DNA of 64,000 bases, taken from the NCBI GenBank assembly GCA_013368445.1, contig JAACJO010000016.1, positions 124,001 through 188,000 of the forward strand, written 5' to 3'. Shown piece after piece: positions 59,356 to 64,000 of this stretch. The stretch's first letter is position 1, and every line of letters starts with the position of its first letter. Position numbers and translations under genes: made by a program. Source of the stretch: Leucocoprinus leucothites. Lineage: Eukaryota; Basidiomycota; Agaricomycetes; Agaricales; Agaricaceae. A model generated the notes under the pieces. It ran no database searches. It saw nothing but the letters and a program-made list of their open reading frames with translations, and was not told the origin of the DNA.

Positions 59356-61400
59356 CTATGTCGTAAATCCAATGTTAACCCATGCTCGCATTGAATCACC
59401 AAACAGAATCGTCATCCACAAAACCCTGAAAGCAGGGATTGAGATACCAACCAGGCTTATGCACATGTGACTTACAGAAACCCGAGGCAGGCCAAGGCAG
59501 CAGATATGGTATTAGTAGTCAGATGTCCTACTGTGTTGACCAGAGGCAAAATGGACGCTGTTAACATAGACAATGCAAGATAACGAAATGCACTAGCGGT
59601 TTCTTGAGTTAGCGCTTTGCGTCCATAAGAATGAACGGGCTTACTTGATGACGGCGGCGCTTTCGGCACTCCTGGAATGTAGAATGTCAACAACAAAAGC
59701 TCCGCAGGGTGTGAGGACCATGTCAACCTAGTGAATTTGACTTAAAGAAGTCACTTTTTGATCCGGAACTTGAGATACTCACTGCAACTCCGGTGAAAAA
59801 GAGACAGATGAGGTTCAAGACTAGTCCCATGGTCCCAGAAATGTACTTAGTGAACACTGCAGAGAGGATTACCGTGACGGGGAGAAATACCCCAAATAGT
59901 GCTGCACGTAGTCTATCCTCAGGATACCAAAGTCCGCCTCGCTTTCCCTTTGAGCGAATAATGACAATATCTGAGATCCAGCCCGACAGCGGCGCCCCAA
60001 CTAACGGATCAGGATAAGTACAACATTTGGAAGAGGACATAAGAGGAGAATGAACATACTCGCATTGCCGATGCCGCAAGGCAAAAAGCACGCGCCAATG
60101 ATAGTCTCGTTTGTGATTCCATACCGTTTACCCTGGCCACCCGGATAGGTCAGTAGAGTATGGTGTCATGCCTTGTTATGCTCACAATAGTATAAGCCAG
60201 CGGTACAAGCAAGACTGGTCGTCAAACTCAGCGGGCGATTATTGGCTGGTGAAAGAAAAGCTATAGCTCACCAAAATCACATTGAAGTGTCAAGAAGCTA
60301 CCGAGTGACTAGAGTGGATAGGGGCTCAAACCACCAGTACGCGAACGGAATATCCAGACTTACGACAGCAAGTATTGATGGGCTTCGGAGCATATCCAAT
60401 TGCGAAAAGGGGTTGAGGATCACGGGCCGCCATCTGGGATGTACACCTCCTTCGCGCTCGAACTCATCCACTCCTCGAGAGCCTGGATGACTTGTTTCAG
60501 GAAAGTAGAATAAAATGCACAGGAATGCTGTAAACGTAAACGCAGCCAAGAAGAAATGAAGAAGCCTCCATGAGAAATGGTGGGCGACAAATCCTGCAAC
60601 TCCATCTCAGGAATCGGAACATTGGGCATCTGGGGCACGCTTACCACCGATCATTGGAGCTAAAGCAAGTCCTACCAGTGTCGCCTGAAGAACTTCAGTG
60701 TAAGCCATGCTAGGGTACCAAGCACCGCCGAACGTACCCCATAGTAACTACCCATCGCCCGTCCACGTTCCTCTAGTCGATAGATATCTCCAATGACACC
60801 GAAGCCAACAGAAGTCCCTGGTGAAGCGCCCATGGCTTGAAGAAATCTGAAGATGAGGAGCTGGTCGACATTTTGTGCCCAGCCTACTCCCAAGGACCCT
60901 ATAATCATTACAGGAAGTGAATAAAGGTACGCTGATCTTCGCCCATCTATACTCGAGTAGGCGAATATCAGTCACAACAAATCCAATAATATTGCCATGG
61001 GACCCACAAAACGTTGCATAGGCCGACCCAATGAGGGAGCCAAGCGCTGCACCAAGGATATAGATACTGACAGCCCAACTGGAAAGAAGTGAGCATACTC
61101 ATCGTACTTGGAATGTCATTTGCAATCTGAGGGTCATACCTTACAGCTTCACCGGTGGTATCTAGCTCTTTCGCAATCTGGGGTATCGACGGGATAAATG
61201 TGCCAGAGGTGAAAACTGGGGTTTACAGTTGTTAGAGAAGAGCCTATAGCAGATGGAAAGCACTCACAAGGAACCAAGCCTCCCCAAGAAACGATCGCCA
61301 CAATAAGCCTTTTCTTGGCCGGTGAGAATCTGTCGTACAACAGGTCAACCTTGCCGGGATCATTCTCCAACAACGGTGTCCTCTCGTCCATGCTAGACAT
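59356..61400 (-). CDS. MFS transporter, array member D (paralog 5)
   Basis: The start MSSMDERTPLLEND is at 61400; an alternative ATG at 61391 gives MDERTPLL. The end is WVNIGFTT. Blocks: LLYDRFSPAKKRLIVAIVSWGG, IIGSLGVGWAQNVDQLLIFR, GVIGDIYRLEERGRAMGSYYG, FPETSHPGSRGVDEF, NPFSQLDMLRSPS, VGAPLSGWISDIVIIR and YPEDRLRAALFG. It is the most diverged member of the array (FGDSMRAW instead of YGDQMRxW near the end, ILPLVNTVGHLTTN in helix 11). It is open throughout as far as I followed it. Transport role is inferred from family only. Confidence 0.85.
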
Positions 61401-62670
61401 TTTCTTTCAAACAGGGGTCTCGAAATGGTAAGAAAGAATTCAGGTCCAAGCCGCAGGATTTTGAAAGCCCACTCTATCGTTCTTGAAGATCCGGGAACAG
61501 AAGATAAGGCCAGGAAAGCTAAGCACTAGTTGAACGAGCAAAAGAACATGACGTTTCATATCCTCCGGTGCACGAGCATTTGAAGCGGAGCGGAGCACGC
61601 AGGTATCCATAAAACTCCGCCAAACCAAAGTCCTCAACAATCTTGTCACTCAACATGGAAAGAGTGATGCAAAACTTTAAACCGATATGGAATAATGCGG
61701 GGCCTCGAGATCCGATCCATGACATATGTTCAATTCACTTACCCCCCCATTCCTTGAAGATTTTCTACAAGTAAATGTAAGTAAACATAAACAGAATGGT
61801 GTTACACACGTAACTTGCCCTTAATATGAAGTCGGGAAGGGTGTCCGGTTGAGCACACGACCTGTTTTTCTGACTCGATTGTATTAGCAGTGACCGGAAT
61901 GGTTACATAGGAACCTGACTTCCCGACGTGTCTTACTCCTGAACTTCGCCTTCTCGTGAGCGTTTGTTCTTGTAAAGGCTGCCACGAGGCTTACAATAAT
62001 TGAATCGCTTCCTGCGAAATACCACTCTGCCGTTGCTCCCAAGCCAAGAAGCCAGAGCGCAAGACCAATGAGCTTTCTAGAAAACATGATATCTGTCGCC
62101 ACTCCTCAGTGTAGAGCCCAAGACTCGGATCTAGACATGGGGTTAGTAATCCAGTTTCCACTTCCTTGGGAACACTTAACGACACAATGACTCGGTTAGA
62201 ACACTTCGTCCTATATCGTAACCACCCCTATAGCGCCTCAAACCCATGAAATTGCCACCTGTCCTGTCAAAACCGAGCGACGCACGTCCCTGTGTCCTCA
62301 TTGAAGTCACGTGAATCTGCAGTAAAAGTCATCCCCAAAAATTCCATAATACCGGGAATAGTGAATTAGAACCAAGTTATAGGCTATTATACAGGCCCCG
62401 AGAAAAAAAAAACATAAAAAGAAAACGAGCGAGAGCGAGATGTATTGAAGGTGGGTTATGACACAATGTGAGTAATCAGATAAGCTGAGAGTAAAAACCA
62501 AAAAAGGAAACGCAACGAGAGAAAAGGAAAACCAATCCATCTTCCATTAGGCCCGAATGGACCGCATGTCCTTCCTCTAATCGGAAATTTTATCCCAGGA
62601 CAATCGAGTACACTGTCAAGGAGTGAGGCATCGCCACATAGCGGCGCCCGTTGCAGTCTGACAACTCTCT
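61401..62670. other. Intergenic, about 1.3 kb
   Basis: This holds the promoter of array member D. A minus-strand frame near 62102-61884 has a hydrophobic start (MFSRKLIGLALWLLGLGATAEW), but no homology or clear structure supports it. I see no RNA gene. Confidence 0.4.
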
Positions 62671-64000
62671 TCATTCCGCTGTCTCGATAGCGTGAAAGCT
62701 GATCGTCACAGTGAGTGAGCGTAGCTCCAATGTGGTTGAGTGGTCGGAGGACGTGGTATGGCGTTTGAGTGAGGAGAGTTGGGTCCGAATGTCTTGTCTA
62801 GATGACAATTCATGTCAATAGGAAGTCAACATTGGAAAGGGTATAAAACGAACCTTGAGAGCCTCCAACTCGCCCTCCTTACCCACACGGAAAACCTCCT
62901 CCTCCACTGCGCCTTCGTATCCGCCTAACTCTTCACACTACTCTCGAACTTATCAATCTGCTTCCACCTCACATCAAGCTGCTTCCTAATCTCATTCAAC
63001 TTGTCCACATATTTCGCTTCTGCCTCTTTACATTTCTTGTCGAAATCGAGTTGAATTTGCGAGAGAGCTTTGAGTCGCGTGATGAGGTTGTCGTGGAAGA
63101 CGCTAAAGTTGGTGAACGGCTTGGTTTCGCCTAAACTTCCCTTCTTCTATAGGTGTGAATGAGTGAGAAGCGCAAAGGAGAAGAGGTCAAAGGCGATACA
63201 CTCACAAGAACCTTATCCACACCCAAAATCTTCTTCAAATACTGATAAATCGTCAGCAGCAACGTATTCCTCTCCGCCAACTGATCCCTCCACACCGTCT
63301 CCTGACCTTGCAAACTCCCCTGCTCCTTCTTAAGTCTCCCTTCCGCCTCCCCTAGCCCCTCCCTCCCTCTTCTTCAACTCCCCCTGCACATTCTCCGAAA
63401 GATTGGGTCTCGCTTGGGTCTGTTGGGATAATTACGTTGAAAGGTCCCGAGATTGCACCTAGAGGTTATCAGTCAAGGAGTCATTTTCTTGGAGTTTGGG
63501 TTGGTTGGAGGAGAAGTCTGACCGAATACGTGAAAGTTCGTCTTCGAGTCTTTCAACGTCCCTCTTCAGTCGATCGAGCTCCAACCGTGAACTGAACCTC
63601 GTAGTTGTATCTATCTCTCCTCTGTTCAAATCGGATAAAGCAGACCAGAGCGTAGAATATTTAACTTCGGGGGAGCTAGTGAGTTTTTAAAGTTCGTCAA
63701 AGTGTTTGGAGGTGAAATTGTCGATGGTACAGGAGTGGGATTTTAAGTGCGCGTTCGTGTTCGGATTGGAGGTCGGCGTGCTGTCAGGAGAGGGAGCCAT
63801 ATTTAACTTGGTGGTCGTGGCGTTCACGGTGGGATTGTTCGTAGATTTCGGTGGTTTCTTGGAGTCCAGCACGGACTTGACCGAGTTTCTGACATTGATC
63901 AAGTCAACCTATAATCTTTCAACGCGGGTATGAAGTGACGGTCGACTTACCTCTTTAAGCGCTTCACGCCTCCAGGCTCTCCCTTTTTACGCCCTCATCC
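62671..64000 (-). pseudogene. Decayed coiled-coil protein gene (possibly Mto1/ApsB-like), 5' end outside window
   Basis: Coiled-coil coding sequence can be followed across three frames: QKLGQVRAGLQETTEIYEQS, WSALSDLNRGEIDTTTRFSS, RLKRDVERLEDELSRIRSDF, QGQETVWRDQLAERNTLLLT, KPFTNFSVFHDNLITRLKAL and QLDVRWKQIDKFESSVK, then QDIRTQLSSLKRHTTSSDHS. It is broken by in-frame stops at 63784-63786 (TGA), 63687-63689 (TAA), 63459-63461 (TAG) and 63432-63434 (TAA). Frameshifts fall near 63750 (extra A in an A run), near 63350 (G run) and near 62930. Splice sites between exons still look usable. The blocks remind me of fungal microtubule-organising-centre proteins, but that naming is tentative. Sequencing error is a less likely alternative given the number of lesions. 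Confidence 0.75.

Overview
The window looks like nuclear DNA of an Agaricomycete (mushroom-type basidiomycete). Coding regions are cut by many short GT-AG introns, mostly about 37-75 nt. The families are typical of that group: a basidiomycete C2-domain protein, a secreted GMC oxidoreductase, paired DUF6533 membrane proteins, an NWD/NACHT NTPase relic and MFS transporter expansions. There are no operons. I saw no rRNA, no CRISPR, no convincing tRNA and no intact retrotransposon.

Layout. 1-3 kb: a C2-domain protein running off the left edge (- strand) and a Ser/Pro-rich hypothetical protein (- strand). 3-7 kb: repeat-rich DNA with a Tc1/mariner-type element bounded by TA and a degenerate direct repeat. 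7.1-7.6 kb: a secreted T1-type guanyl ribonuclease. 9.5-11.8 kb: a ten-exon GMC oxidoreductase. 13.2-15.4 kb: an MFS transporter (+). 16.1-18.4 kb: a 748-residue acidic Ser/Pro-rich protein. 19.5-22.8 kb: two tandem DUF6533 membrane proteins (-). 23.1-24.7 kb: ATG15 vacuolar lipase (+), divergent from the second of these. 27.2-28.0 kb: a DUF1349 protein (-). 28-50 kb is gene-poor; it holds a truncated NACHT-like protein that has lost its ATP-binding residues (33.9-34.8 kb) and a poly-Q hypothetical protein (40.0-40.8 kb). 50.2-51.5 kb: a nine-exon thymine/uracil mismatch DNA glycosylase (-). 52.0-61.4 kb: four head-to-tail MFS transporters (-), paralogous to the one at 13.2 kb. 62.7-64 kb: a decayed coiled-coil gene.

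The genes do not form one pathway. The clearest themes are secretion and turnover (ribonuclease, GMC oxidase, ATG15), membrane transport expanded by local duplication (five MFS paralogs), a duplicated membrane-protein pair, DNA repair, and gene decay (NACHT relic, coiled-coil pseudogene). The most notable items are the 9.4-kb MFS array with its detached fifth member, the pseudogene whose stops are all explicable as C-to-T changes, and the composite transposon. I found no clearly new molecular system. Gene models were spliced by eye from GT-AG sites and family resemblance, without RNA data or database searches.
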